DNA of 64,000 bases from Betaproteobacteria bacterium LSUCC0117. Lineage in GTDB: Bacteria; Pseudomonadota; Gammaproteobacteria; Burkholderiales; Burkholderiaceae_C. The position numbers were made by a program, and so were the translations under genes. The DNA lies in contig JAUJFZ010000006.1 of NCBI GenBank assembly GCA_030441535.1, positions 62,001 through 126,000 of the forward strand. The letters are read 5' to 3'. Below the pieces are notes generated by a model. That model was given only the letters and a program-made list of their open reading frames with translations, made no database searches and was not told the DNA's origin. Positions 53,349 to 62,645 of the stretch are shown here, piece after piece; position 1 is the stretch's first letter; each line of letters starts with the position of its first letter.

Positions 53349-54626
53349 CTAACGAATGGCCCGAGCGCCGATATCGGTGCGGTACTGTGCACCTTCTAGC
53401 GTGATCGCACCGAGCAACGTATAGGCCTTGGTTTGTGCCTCTTGGATGGTCGCCCCTAGCGCTGTCGCACACAATACCCGCCCGCCACTGCTGCGCAGTT
53501 CGCCATCCTGCAAAGTCGTGCCCGCATGAAACACCAACGCATCCGCCGTCGCAGCCGGGATACCCGAGATCAAATCACCCTTTCGTGGATCAGCAGGATA
53601 GCCGGCCGCCGCGAGTACCACGCCCAGCGCGGGACGATCGTCCCAGGTCAACGCCACGCGGTCTAATCGCCCCGTTGCGCCGGCTAGCATCAACTCGGCC
53701 AGAGAGCTGGTGAGACGCATCATGATGGGCTGGGTTTCGGGGTCGCCCATGCGGCAATTGAATTCCAAGGTTTTCACGTCACCCGCTGGGGTGATCATGA
53801 GGCCGGCATAAAGAAAGCCAGTGAAGGGGATACCGTCTTTCGCCATACCCTCAATGGTCGGCATGATGACGTCGCTCATGGCCTTCGCGTAAACCGATGG
53901 CGTCACAACGGGTGCCGGTGAATACGCCCCCATGCCGCCCGTGTTGGGTCCCAAGTCGCCAGTCTGGAGGCGTTTGTGGTCTTGGCTGGTCGCGAGTGGA
54001 ACGACTGTTTTGCCGTCACACACGACGATGAAACTGGCCTCTTCTCCCTCCAAAAACGCCTCAATGACCACGCGCGCGCCGGCTGCGTTGTGGGTCACCC
54101 CTAAACGATTCTCCAACAGCATGTTATCTACGGCGGCGTGCGCTTCCGCCGTGGTCATGGCGACGACAACACCCTTACCCGCAGCCAAGCCGTCCGCCTT
54201 AACGACGATTGGTGCACCAATTCGGTCGATATAGGCGTGCGCAGCCTCGACATCGGTGAAGCTCTCAAAGGCGGCTGTGGGTATGTTGTGCCGCGCCATG
54301 AAGGCTTTAGAAAACGCCTTGGAACTCTCTAATTGCGCCGCAGCTCTGGTGGGACCAAAAACTGGAATTTGTGCGTCACGGAACAAGTCAACCGCACCGG
54401 CAGCCAGCGGCGCCTCGGGTCCAACGACAACCAGGTCGATGGCTTGATCGTGCGCCCACGCAACCAACTCGACGAGATCTGTGATGGGCACATTGACCAA
54501 TCCCTGATCCAGTGCCGTACCGCCGTTACCCGGCGCAACAAAAACGCGCTCTGTTTCAGGCGATTGCGCCAACTTCCATGCCAGGGCGTGTTCCCGCCCT
54601 CCGTTACCGATGACCAGGACTTTCAT
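53349..54626 (-). CDS. purD: Phosphoribosylamine-glycine ligase
   Basis: Second step of de novo purine synthesis. The 425-aa protein begins MKVLVIGNGGREHALAWKL, with the ATP-grasp motifs KADGLAAGKGVVVAM, TGGMGAYSPAP and LEFNCRMGDPETQ. Normal length. Overlaps yebC by four bases. Together with purL this gives two purine genes in the window, but far apart. Confidence 0.97.
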   Translation of the reverse strand: MKVLVIGNGGREHALAWKLAQSPETERVFVAPGNGGTALDQGLVNVPITDLVELVAWAHDQAIDLVVVGPEAPLAAGAVDLFRDAQIPVFGPTRAAAQLESSKAFSKAFMARHNIPTAAFESFTDVEAAHAYIDRIGAPIVVKADGLAAGKGVVVAMTTAEAHAAVDNMLLENRLGVTHNAAGARVVIEAFLEGEEASFIVVCDGKTVVPLATSQDHKRLQTGDLGPNTGGMGAYSPAPVVTPSVYAKAMSDVIMPTIEGMAKDGIPFTGFLYAGLMITPAGDVKTLEFNCRMGDPETQPIMMRLTSSLAELMLAGATGRLDRVALTWDDRPALGVVLAAAGYPADPRKGDLISGIPAATADALVFHAGTTLQDGELRSSGGRVLCATALGATIQEAQTKAYTLLGAITLEGAQYRTDIGARAIR

Positions 54627-55351
54627 GCGAGATCCAATGCCGCGTTATGAAAGACGTCTTGTACATCGTCAAGGTCCTCAATGGCATCCAATAGCTTCTG
54701 CATCTTGGCAGCATCATCGCCTGCGATCTCAATGGTGTTGTCCGCACGCATGGTCACTTCCGCGACCTCCGGCGTGAGGCCAGCTGATGTCAAGGCAGTC
54801 TTCACCGTTTCAAAGTCGCTGGGTGCACAAATGACCTCGATAGCACCGTCGTCGTCTGTGACGACATCCTCGGCCCCAGCCTCTAGTGCGACTTCCATGA
54901 CCTGATCCTCGTTGGTACCCGGCGCAAAGACCAATTGACCGCAGTGTTTGAACTGAAACGCCACCGAACCCTCTGTGCCTAAATTACCGCCGTGCTTACT
55001 GAGCACGTGCCGAACCTCGGCAACTGTGCGCACTTTGTTATCCGTCATGGTGTCGATGATGATGGCAGCGCCCGCGACGCCATAACCCTCGTATCTGATT
55101 TCCTCGTAACTCACGCCCTCCAGGTTGCCGGTCGCTTTGTCAATATTTCGCTTGATGGTGTCCGCTGGCATGTTGGCGCCCTTGGCCTTTTCAACTGCGA
55201 GGCGCAAACGGGGGTTGGCATCCAAATCCGCGCCGCCTTGTCTCGCCGCCACCATGATTTCCCGAATCACTCGCGTCCACACCCGGCCACGCTTCTCGTC
55301 CTGTCGCCCCTTTCGGTGCTGAATATTTGCCCACTTACTATGACCAGCCAT
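54623..55351 (-). CDS. yebC: YebC/PmpR (TACO1) family protein
   Basis: A 242-aa protein with the family start MAGHSKWANIQHRKGRQD and conserved GGADLDANPRLRLAVEKAK and YEGYGVAGAAIIID. YebC-type proteins have been described as transcription regulators and, more recently, as factors that relieve ribosome stalling at difficult sequences. First gene of the run yebC-purD-hemF-nadD-rsfS. The promoter is expected in 55352-55434, not resolved here. Confidence 0.95.
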   Translation of the reverse strand: MAGHSKWANIQHRKGRQDEKRGRVWTRVIREIMVAARQGGADLDANPRLRLAVEKAKGANMPADTIKRNIDKATGNLEGVSYEEIRYEGYGVAGAAIIIDTMTDNKVRTVAEVRHVLSKHGGNLGTEGSVAFQFKHCGQLVFAPGTNEDQVMEVALEAGAEDVVTDDDGAIEVICAPSDFETVKTALTSAGLTPEVAEVTMRADNTIEIAGDDAAKMQKLLDAIEDLDDVQDVFHNAALDLA

Positions 55352-55434
55352 ACAACGCTCGCTTTTGATGAAATTAAATCGCTAGTCGCCATTGTACGTT
55401 TTGCGTTACACCAATACGGACAACGAACTGGCAT

Positions 55435-55460
55435 AAAAAAGCCCGGCAAGCCGGGCTTTT
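55435..55460 (-). terminator. Intrinsic terminator after clpA
   Basis: GCCCGGC and GCCGGGC form a strong GC stem with AAAAAA on one side and TTTT on the other. On the minus strand six T follow the hairpin, 27 bases beyond the clpA stop codon. Confidence 0.85.
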
Positions 55461-55487
55461 CGTTCAATCGCGGATCACGGGCGCACT

Positions 55488-57806
55488 TCAGGACGCAGCG
55501 GCTTCCTCAGCCTTGTTGCGCCCCTTTTTCTCAGGAAGCGGCTGGATGTCAAGGGCAATCTCGTCCTTGTCATCCAAATCGACTGTGAGTCGGCCACCAT
55601 CGGTCAACTGCCCGAACAGCAGCTCGTCGGCAAGCGCCTTGCGAATCATGTCCTGAATCAAGCGCTGCATGGGACGTGCGCCCATCAGCGGATCAAAGCC
55701 CTTCTTAGCCAAGAACTTACGCACACTGTCTGTGAAGGTAACGTCCACTTTCTTCTCGCCCAGTTGGGTCTCCAACTGGAGCAAGAATTTATCGACGACC
55801 CGCAGAATAATTTGCTCGTCAAGGGCTTTGAAACTAACGATCGCATCCAGACGATTTCGGAATTCAGGTGTAAATAGACGCTTGATATCGCCCATTTCGT
55901 CACCCGACTGGCGCGCTGTCGTGAATCCGATGGTGGACTTACTCATGGTTTCAGCGCCCGCATTGGTCGTCATGATGACGATGACGTTGCGGAAGTCAGC
56001 CTTGCGCCCGTTGTTGTCGGTTAGGGTTCCGTGATCCATGACCTGCAGCAAGACGTTGAACACATCAGGATGTGCCTTCTCGATTTCATCGAGCAACAGG
56101 ACGCAATGCGGCTTTTTGGAGACCGCCTCGGTCAACAGCCCCCCTTGATCGAAACCGACATATCCGGGTGGCGCACCGATCAGTCGACTCACGGCATGGC
56201 GCTCCATGTATTCGCTCATATCGAAGCGAATGAGATCGATCCCCATGATGTAGGCCAGTTGCTTGGCCGCTTCGGTCTTACCCACGCCTGTGGGACCACT
56301 GAACAAGAACGAACCGATGGGCTTATCTGTCTTGCCCAGACCGGCGCGCGCCATCTTCACGCTTGACGCAAGTGCCTCCAGCGCCTTGTCTTGCCCAAAC
56401 ACCACGCTCTTCAGGTCACGCTCGAGGGTCTTGAGTTTGCCCTTATCGTCATTGGAAACGTTGGCGGGTGGAATACGGGCGATTTTCGCGACGATATCTT
56501 CAATGTCACCCTTGCCTATGGTCTTTTTCCGCTTGCTGGGCGTCAAGATACGCTGCGCTGCACCAGCCTCGTCGATCACGTCGATTGCCTTGTCGGGCAG
56601 TTGGCGGTCATTGATGTACTTCGCGCTCAGCTCAGCCGCGGCCTGCAAGGCACCCAACGCGTACTTCACGTTGTGATGCTCCTCGAACCGGGATTTGAGG
56701 CCTTTCAAAATATCGATCGTCTCGGCGACCGATGGCTCAACCACATCGATCTTTTGGAATCGGCGAGACAATGCCGCGTCTTTTTCGAAAATACCGCGGT
56801 ATTCCGTAAACGTGGTCGCGCCTATGCACTTCAGCCCGCCATTGGACAAGGCTGGCTTCAGCAAGTTGGATGCATCCATGGTGCCACCCGACGCCGCTCC
56901 TGCCCCGATCAAGGTGTGGATCTCATCGATGAACAGCACGGCGTTGGGCTTGTCTTTGAGCGCCTTCAAAACGCCCTTCAGGCGTTGCTCAAAATCACCA
57001 CGGTACTTGGTGCCCGCTAGCAGAGCGCCCATATCCAGCGAATAGACGTTTGCCTCGGCAAGTACCTCTGGCACCGAGCCTTCGGTGATGCGCCACGCCA
57101 AACCCTCGGCGATAGCGGTTTTACCCACACCAGCCTCCCCCACCAATAAGGGGTTGTTTTTGCGGCGACGGCACAGGATTTGAATCGTGCGTTCGACCTC
57201 ATATTCGCGCCCAATCAAGGGATCGATCTTGCCGTCTTTGGCTTGCTGGTTCAGATTCACTGTGAACTGATCGAGCGGCGATGCTTTCTCACTGCGCTCA
57301 TTGCCGTTGGAGGCAGCACTCTCGTCGCTTGCACCATCGGAATCGCCCTTGCTGGCCTCAGGGGGCTCACCTTTACGGATGCCGTGCGCAATGAAGTTCA
57401 CCACGTCGAGACGTGTCACCCCTTGTTGGTGCAGGTAGTAAACCGCATGGGAGTCTTTCTCACCAAAGATCGCGACCAACACATTGGCGCCAGTCACTTC
57501 TTTTTTTCCACTACCTGTGCTTTGCACATGCATGATGGCACGCTGAATAACACGCTGGAAACCCAGCGTGGGTTGCGTGTCGACATCATCCGTGCCCGCA
57601 ACTTGTGGGGTGTTGTCGGCTATGAATTGGGTCAGCGATTTGCGCAACTCATCGATGTTGGCCGAGCAGGCCTTCAACACCTCGGAGGCGCTGGGGTTAT
57701 CGAGCAATGCCAGCAGCAGGTGCTCGACCGTAATAAATTCGTGGCGCTGTTGTCTAGCCTCGACAAAGGCCATGTGCAAGCTGACTTCAAGTTCTTGAGC
57801 GATCAT
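55488..57806 (-). CDS. clpA: ATP-dependent Clp protease ATP-binding subunit ClpA
   Basis: AAA+ unfoldase that feeds substrates to ClpP. The 772-aa protein has the N-terminal Clp repeat domain (EHLLLALLDNPSA), AAA domain 1 with GEAGVGKTAIAEG and FIDEIHTLIGAGAASGG, and AAA domain 2 with FSGPTGVGKTEAAKQ, LLLDEIEKAH and the MGARPMQRLI sensor-2 region. A Ser/Asp/Glu-rich linker lies around residues 150-175. clpS is upstream on the same strand, the normal adaptor pairing. Confidence 0.97.
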   Translation of the reverse strand: MIAQELEVSLHMAFVEARQQRHEFITVEHLLLALLDNPSASEVLKACSANIDELRKSLTQFIADNTPQVAGTDDVDTQPTLGFQRVIQRAIMHVQSTGSGKKEVTGANVLVAIFGEKDSHAVYYLHQQGVTRLDVVNFIAHGIRKGEPPEASKGDSDGASDESAASNGNERSEKASPLDQFTVNLNQQAKDGKIDPLIGREYEVERTIQILCRRRKNNPLLVGEAGVGKTAIAEGLAWRITEGSVPEVLAEANVYSLDMGALLAGTKYRGDFEQRLKGVLKALKDKPNAVLFIDEIHTLIGAGAASGGTMDASNLLKPALSNGGLKCIGATTFTEYRGIFEKDAALSRRFQKIDVVEPSVAETIDILKGLKSRFEEHHNVKYALGALQAAAELSAKYINDRQLPDKAIDVIDEAGAAQRILTPSKRKKTIGKGDIEDIVAKIARIPPANVSNDDKGKLKTLERDLKSVVFGQDKALEALASSVKMARAGLGKTDKPIGSFLFSGPTGVGKTEAAKQLAYIMGIDLIRFDMSEYMERHAVSRLIGAPPGYVGFDQGGLLTEAVSKKPHCVLLLDEIEKAHPDVFNVLLQVMDHGTLTDNNGRKADFRNVIVIMTTNAGAETMSKSTIGFTTARQSGDEMGDIKRLFTPEFRNRLDAIVSFKALDEQIILRVVDKFLLQLETQLGEKKVDVTFTDSVRKFLAKKGFDPLMGARPMQRLIQDMIRKALADELLFGQLTDGGRLTVDLDDKDEIALDIQPLPEKKGRNKAEEAAAS

Positions 57807-57852
57807 TTGAGTTCCTTACGTTGGCTTTGGGGCAAATAGGGTTTTTGAGATG

Positions 57853-58206
57853 TCATTCAACAGGCTCTGCTACACACTGTAACGGATGACCAGACTCTCT
57901 GGCAGTCATGGCCACTTGCTCCACTTTGGTGTGTGCGATATCGCGCGGAAAGACACCACAGATGCCTTTCCCTTCTAGGTGAATTTTGAGCATGATTTGC
58001 GTAGCTTGTTCCCGAGGTTTGTTGAAGAACTCTTGGATCACAAAGACCACGAACTCCATTGGCGTGAAATCGTCATTCAGTAGGACCACCTGATACATCT
58101 GCGGCGGCTTGACTTTATCGGTCAGACGATCCAGCACCAACGCATCGTCCCCTTGCGGGTTGATGGGTGGAAACGCCGGTAAAAACGGTTTCTTCGGTTC
58201 TGCCAT
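57853..58206 (-). CDS. clpS: ATP-dependent Clp protease adaptor protein ClpS
   Basis: N-end rule adaptor that delivers substrates to ClpA. The core YQVVLLNDDFTPMEFVVFV contains the peptide-pocket N-D-D; KIHLEGKGICGVFPRDIA follows. From the ATG at 58204-58206 it is 117 aa. In-frame ATGs at 58228-58230 and 58300-58302 would give longer N-termini, and none has a clear ribosome binding site. 46 bases upstream of clpA. Confidence 0.95.
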   Translation of the reverse strand: MAEPKKPFLPAFPPINPQGDDALVLDRLTDKVKPPQMYQVVLLNDDFTPMEFVVFVIQEFFNKPREQATQIMLKIHLEGKGICGVFPRDIAHTKVEQVAMTARESGHPLQCVAEPVE

Positions 58207-58338
58207 GGAAAGAGGTTTCGTAGCGTCCATTGGGGTTGCAATCACAGCTCGTCTCGTACAGTGTAGCGACAATCGCATGCCCCCAAAATCATGGGGTCTC
58301 AAAAATTTCTCTATCCAATAATTGGGGACGTTTAGACG

Positions 58339-58375
58339 AAAAAAAAGCCCCCAGTGACTAACTGGCGGCTTTTTT
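58339..58375 (-). terminator. Intrinsic terminator after icd
   Basis: AGCCCCCAGT and ACTGGCGGCT form a ten-position stem with one mismatch and a five-base loop; on the minus strand eight T follow. It lies 17 bases beyond the icd stop codon. Confidence 0.85.
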
Positions 58376-58391
58376 ATCGCGAAAAGTCGGA

Positions 58392-59645
58392 TTACATGTT
58401 TGCAATCATGACGTCACCAAAGCCTGAGCAAGACACTTGGGTGGCGCCGTCCATCAAGCGCGCGAAGTCATAGGTCACCTGCTTGCTCGCGATTGACTTA
58501 CCCATTGATGCAATGATCAGGTCGGCTGCCTCAACCCAACCCATGTGACGGAGCATCATTTCAGCAGACAAAATCTCGGAACCAGGGTTCACGTAGTCCT
58601 TACCCGCATACTTCGGCGCTGTCCCGTGCGTGGCCTCGAACATAGCTATTGAGTCAGACAAGTTTGCACCCGGCGCAATACCGATACCGCCCACCTGCGC
58701 AGCCAACGCGTCGGACACGTAGTCGCCGTTCAGGTTGAGGGTCGCAATCACGCTGTACTCCGCAGGTCGGAGCAAAATCTGCTGCAAGAACGCGTCGGCG
58801 ATGCTGTCTTTGACGATGATCTCTTTGCCCGTCTTGGGGTTTTTGAACTTGCACCAGGGGCCGCCATCGATCAACTCGGCACCGAATTCTTTTTGGGCCA
58901 GGCCATAGGCCCAATCGCGGAAGCCACCTTCGGTGAACTTCATGATGTTGCCTTTGTGAACGATGGTCACGTTCGGCTTGTCGTTGTCAATTGCGTACTG
59001 GATCGCTTTCCGCACCAAACGCTCGGTGCCCTCACGCGAGACCGGTTTGATACCGATACCAGACGTATTGGGGAAGCGAATTTTGGTCACACCAAACTCA
59101 TCTTGCAGGATCTTGATGAGGCGTTTGGCTTTTTCACTCTCGGCTTCAAATTCAACGCCGGCGTAGATGTCCTCTGAGTTCTCGCGGAAGATCACCATGT
59201 CGGTCTTCTCGGGCTCTTTGAGCGGGCTTGGTACGCCAGCGAAGTAGCGGACGGGGCGCAAGCAGACATACAGGTCAAGCTCCTGGCGCAAAGCCACGTT
59301 GAGCGAGCGAATACCGCCACCGACGGGTGTCGTCAGAGGACCTTTGATCGAGACGACGTAGTCACGGACCGCATCGAGCGTTTCGGCGGGTAACCACACA
59401 TCGGGGCCGTAGATGTTGGTCGACTTTTCACCAGCATAAACTTCCATCCACTGGATTTCGCGCTTACCACCGTAGGCCTTGGCCACGGCCGCATCGACCA
59501 CCTTGAGCATCACAGGGGTGATGTCCATACCCGTACCATCACCCTCGATATAGGGGATGATCGGCATGTCCGGGACTGTCAGGGACATGTCGGCGTTGAC
59601 GGTGATTTTTTCGCCTTTGGTAGGCACTTTGATATGCTGGTACAT
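58392..59645 (-). CDS. icd: NADP-dependent isocitrate dehydrogenase
   Basis: TCA-cycle oxidation of isocitrate to 2-oxoglutarate. From the ATG at 59643-59645 (MYQHIKVPTKGEKI) it is 417 aa, close to E. coli Icd; the longer open frame upstream was rejected. Substrate site GGGIRSLNVALRQ contains the regulatory serine equivalent to Ser113, metal ligands lie in the C-terminal half (LNLNGDYVSDALAAQVGG), and EATHGTAPKYAGKD marks the cofactor region. Divergent from the DUF192 gene. Confidence 0.97.
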   Translation of the reverse strand: MYQHIKVPTKGEKITVNADMSLTVPDMPIIPYIEGDGTGMDITPVMLKVVDAAVAKAYGGKREIQWMEVYAGEKSTNIYGPDVWLPAETLDAVRDYVVSIKGPLTTPVGGGIRSLNVALRQELDLYVCLRPVRYFAGVPSPLKEPEKTDMVIFRENSEDIYAGVEFEAESEKAKRLIKILQDEFGVTKIRFPNTSGIGIKPVSREGTERLVRKAIQYAIDNDKPNVTIVHKGNIMKFTEGGFRDWAYGLAQKEFGAELIDGGPWCKFKNPKTGKEIIVKDSIADAFLQQILLRPAEYSVIATLNLNGDYVSDALAAQVGGIGIAPGANLSDSIAMFEATHGTAPKYAGKDYVNPGSEILSAEMMLRHMGWVEAADLIIASMGKSIASKQVTYDFARLMDGATQVSCSGFGDVMIANM

Positions 59646-59806
59646 AGCGGTGGAAGTCTCCGGGTAAGAGCAGTTGCAGTTAAAAAGCATCGAGTTTCGA
59701 TTACTCAACCCAATATTTTAGCCCGTAAAGCCTGCAAAATCCTGACAGTCTTATATAAGTTTCAGCCCATAATGGCCCATCGCAACCGACGCCTATCAAG
59801 CCCCGC

Positions 59807-60274
59807 ATGTTGTCTATTTTAAGTCGCCTCGGCCGCTACTTTCGCGTGATTGCGCTGCCAATCAGCGCCCTTCTCGCGATGGCTGCGGCACAGGCCGAAA
59901 GCCCGCAACTTAACCTCAAACGCATCGAACTGAGTGCGGGCATGCACCGCATCGTGGCTCAAGTGGCAGCGGACAACGACACGCGGGCCATCGGCCTGAT
60001 GCACCGCCGTGAAATGCCCATAAACGAGGGGATGTTGTTTATATTTGAACAACCCGATCGGTACTGCTTTTGGATGAAAAATACGCTGATTCCGCTGAGT
60101 GCAGCCTTCATCGACGACGCAGGCGCCGTGGTGAATGTGGCAGATATGACGCCGCAAAGCACGCAAACCCACTGTGCCGAAAAGCCTGTGCGCTATGTGC
60201 TGGAAATGAACGCCGGGTGGTTCGCCAAGCGTGGCTTTGGCACTGGCACAAGGATAGGCGGTCTCGTGCGCTGA
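59807..60274 (+). CDS. DUF192 family exported protein
   Basis: A 155-aa protein with an N-terminal signal peptide (hydrophobic VIALPISALLAMAAAQA, cleavage near residue 28) and one DUF192 domain with the typical IGLMHRREMPINEGMLFIF, CFWMKNTLIPLSAAFID and PVRYVLEMNAGWF segments. Function of the family is unknown; likely periplasmic here. Convergent with sodB through a shared bidirectional terminator. Confidence 0.88.
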   Translation: MLSILSRLGRYFRVIALPISALLAMAAAQAESPQLNLKRIELSAGMHRIVAQVAADNDTRAIGLMHRREMPINEGMLFIFEQPDRYCFWMKNTLIPLSAAFIDDAGAVVNVADMTPQSTQTHCAEKPVRYVLEMNAGWFAKRGFGTGTRIGGLVR

Positions 60275-60319
60275 TCGCCGATCCTGGATCGGCTGGACAT
60301 GACAAGATCAATCGACACA

Positions 60320-60346
60320 AAAAAAGCAGCCCGAAGGCTGCTTTTT
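60320..60346. terminator. Bidirectional intrinsic terminator between the DUF192 gene and sodB
   Basis: A-run, AGCAGCC-CGAA-GGCTGCT stem, and T-run: the symmetric hairpin can end transcription from both convergent genes. Confidence 0.88.
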
Positions 60347-60367
60347 AAAGTCAAACCAAGCGCGCGA

Positions 60368-60949
60368 TTACGCGAAGTTGGCTTCCGCGAATGACCAGTT
60401 AACCAATTGGTCCAGGAAAGTTTCCACAAACTTGGGGCGGGCATTCCGGTAATCGATGTAGTAGGCATGCTCCCATACATCAACGGTTAATAACGCCTTG
60501 TCATCGGTAGTCAACGGGGTGCCTGCAGGCCCAGTGTTGACAATATCGACGCTGCCGTCAGCCTTTTTAACCAACCAGGTCCAGCCTGAACCAAAGTTGC
60601 CCACAGCGGACTTGACGAACGCTTCTTTGAAAGCCGCGTAACTGCCAAATTTCGCATCAATCGCTGCGGCCAAAGCGCCTGAAGGCTGACCACCGCCCGC
60701 GGGCTTCATGCAGCTCCAGAAAAAGGTGTGGTTCCAAATTTGCGCCGCGTTGTTGTAAACGCCGCCGCTTGACTTCTTGACGATGGATTCCAGATCCATG
60801 TTTTCGAATTCAGTGCCTTTTTGGAGGTTATTCAGGTTCACAACGTAGGCGTTATGGTGTTTACCGTGGTGGTATTCGAAGGCCTCTTGGCTGTAGTGCG
60901 GTGCCAAGGCGTCGATGGCGTAAGGCAATGCGGGCAGTGTATGTTCCAT
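60368..60949 (-). CDS. sodB: Superoxide dismutase, iron type
   Basis: Disproportionates superoxide. From the ATG at 60947-60949 (MEHTLPALPY) it is 193 aa. Metal ligands His27, His74, Asp157 and His161 are present, and Gln70 in AAQIWNHTFFW is the outer-sphere glutamine position of iron-type enzymes. No signal peptide, so cytosolic. It lies downstream of xseA on the same strand, as is common in Burkholderiales. Confidence 0.96.
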   Translation of the reverse strand: MEHTLPALPYAIDALAPHYSQEAFEYHHGKHHNAYVVNLNNLQKGTEFENMDLESIVKKSSGGVYNNAAQIWNHTFFWSCMKPAGGGQPSGALAAAIDAKFGSYAAFKEAFVKSAVGNFGSGWTWLVKKADGSVDIVNTGPAGTPLTTDDKALLTVDVWEHAYYIDYRNARPKFVETFLDQLVNWSFAEANFA

Positions 60950-61051
60950 GATGCGTCCTATTAGCTGTTGAAAAGATTGGATAGCTCGTATTGTAGGGGG
61001 CAACGATTTCCCTTACCGAGACGGGGTTCAAGTATCGGAGGCCCCGTTCCG

Positions 61052-62335
61052 TCAATCGGGTTCGACTGCATCGACGGTGGCGCCTAGCTCCCCGTCGCGC
61101 ATGACCAAGCGTAAGTGATCGCCGCGCGACACACTGCCCACGGTGTGAACGGCTTGCCCATCCGGCCGCTGAACCCAGGCATAGCCCCGATCCAAAGCGG
61201 CTTTGGGACTCGTCCCTTGCCATCGCAACGCCAAACGCTCCAGGGACTCGCGCTTCGTTTTTAGACCAACCCCGGCACTTGCCAACCAAGCGAGACGGGC
61301 CTGCTGAAACCCAAACCCCGCACGCGTCAAATGCCCGCGCAGTGCGTTTGATAGTGCATGCCCAGCTTGGGTTAGCCGCCTTTGCTGTTGGGCCAAGCGC
61401 TGGCTGGGACGGACCAAGCGACTGGTCAAACGGTCGCAGCGCTGGCTCTCTCGGTCGAGCACCCATTGCACGCCATCGGCGAGCGCACTCGCGTGGTCAG
61501 CAAGCGCAGCGTTTAGCGCCGTGGTGTCCTCTGAGACCAACTCGGCCGCTGCGGTTGGTGTTGGGGCTCGCAGATCGGCAACGAAATCGGCAATCGTAAA
61601 GTCGGTCTCATGCCCCACCCCGCTCACCACAGGCAGCGTACTGTTGGCAATCGCGACCGCCAAGCCCTCGTCGTTGAAGGCCCACAGGTCTTCGAGGGAT
61701 CCACCGCCGCGAACCAGCAGTATGAGGTCACATGACATGCCATCGCGCTGCAGCACGCTTGCACGTTGCAAGGCCTGAACAAGCTCGCGGGGCGCGTTGC
61801 TGCCCTGGACTGCAGACGGAAACACCGTGACCCGAATGTGAGGGGTGCGCCGCGCAAATACGGAAACCACGTCATGTAACGCTGCCGCCCCCAATGACGT
61901 CACAACCCCGATGTGCCTTGGATAACGCGGCAGAGCCCGCTTGCGGCTCGAGTCGAACAGTCCCATTCCCTGAAGTTTCGCTTTGACGCGCAAAAACTGC
62001 TCGTAGAGGTCACCCTGTCCGGCCGTTTCCAGCGTCTCGACCACCAACTGCAGGTCACCGCGCGGGGCATACACGTCCAGCCGGCCAGTCACCTCGACCT
62101 GGTCGCCCTCCTTGGGAAAGCGCGACAAACCCGCCGCGGCGCGCTTAAACATGGCGCACCGGATTTGTCCCCGAGCGTCCTTGAGAGAAAAGTAACAGTG
62201 TCCGCTGACCGCTCGTGTGAAGCCGCTAATTTCGCCTTTGACACGAACGGGGTTGAATGTTTGCGCAACCGCTTGTCCGATCGCGCCGACCAAATCTCCG
62301 ACAGCCCAAGCGGCCCCTAAAGAATCTACCCGCAT
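61052..62335 (-). CDS. xseA: Exodeoxyribonuclease VII large subunit
   Basis: Nuclease subunit that degrades single-stranded DNA with XseB. The 427-aa protein has an N-terminal OB-fold (GHCYFSLKDARGQIRCAMFK), the catalytic region with GVVTSLGAAALHDVV, LLVRGGGSLEDLWAFND and SGVGHETDFTIADFVADLRA, and a long helical coiled-coil C-terminal part. xseB is not adjacent. Divergent from exbB across 310 bases. Confidence 0.95.
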   Translation of the reverse strand: MRVDSLGAAWAVGDLVGAIGQAVAQTFNPVRVKGEISGFTRAVSGHCYFSLKDARGQIRCAMFKRAAAGLSRFPKEGDQVEVTGRLDVYAPRGDLQLVVETLETAGQGDLYEQFLRVKAKLQGMGLFDSSRKRALPRYPRHIGVVTSLGAAALHDVVSVFARRTPHIRVTVFPSAVQGSNAPRELVQALQRASVLQRDGMSCDLILLVRGGGSLEDLWAFNDEGLAVAIANSTLPVVSGVGHETDFTIADFVADLRAPTPTAAAELVSEDTTALNAALADHASALADGVQWVLDRESQRCDRLTSRLVRPSQRLAQQQRRLTQAGHALSNALRGHLTRAGFGFQQARLAWLASAGVGLKTKRESLERLALRWQGTSPKAALDRGYAWVQRPDGQAVHTVGSVSRGDHLRLVMRDGELGATVDAVEPD

Positions 62336-62645
62336 GATGCGTAAAACCCCTTAAATCAATGGCATTAAAAATAGAAATGGTCCACAGATTGACGAAAATA
62401 CCTGGAACACGACCAAGAACCCACGGATAAGCTCATAAATTTACGTAACCCCATGTTTTTAATTAATTTTTTATTGATTAAAAAATAAGCATTTTAAATG
62501 CTCTGTCTGAAAGCACCCGAAAATGGACTCAAAAATCTCGTTTATCAACAAAGTTATCCACAGAAACTGTGCGCAACAAGCACGAGCAGGTTATGGATAA
62601 TGTAGCCACCGCGTTAATACCCTGCTTCAACGCAAAAGGACCTTC
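62336..62645. other. AT-rich intergenic region between xseA and exbB, 310 bases
   Basis: No gene seen. It contains an AT-rich block (about 62431-62500, including a 13-base dyad GCATTT-T-AAATGC at 62489-62501), followed by a group of DnaA-box-like 9-mers. It must also hold the promoters of xseA and exbB, but I cannot place them with confidence. Confidence 0.6.
62542..62600. promoter_or_regulatory. Cluster of DnaA-box-like sequences
   Basis: TTATCAACA (62542-62550, one mismatch), TTATCCACA (62554-62562, perfect match to the strong DnaA box) and, on the opposite strand, TATGGATAA (62592-62600, one mismatch to TGTGGATAA) lie within 59 bases, just upstream of exbB. This suggests DnaA binding, either for gene control or titration. 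Confidence 0.45.

Noticed and set aside
62336..62645. Chromosomal replication origin
   Set aside because: DnaA-box-like sites and an AT-rich block are present, but there are too few boxes and none of the usual origin neighbour genes; kept only as a possible DnaA-binding locus.
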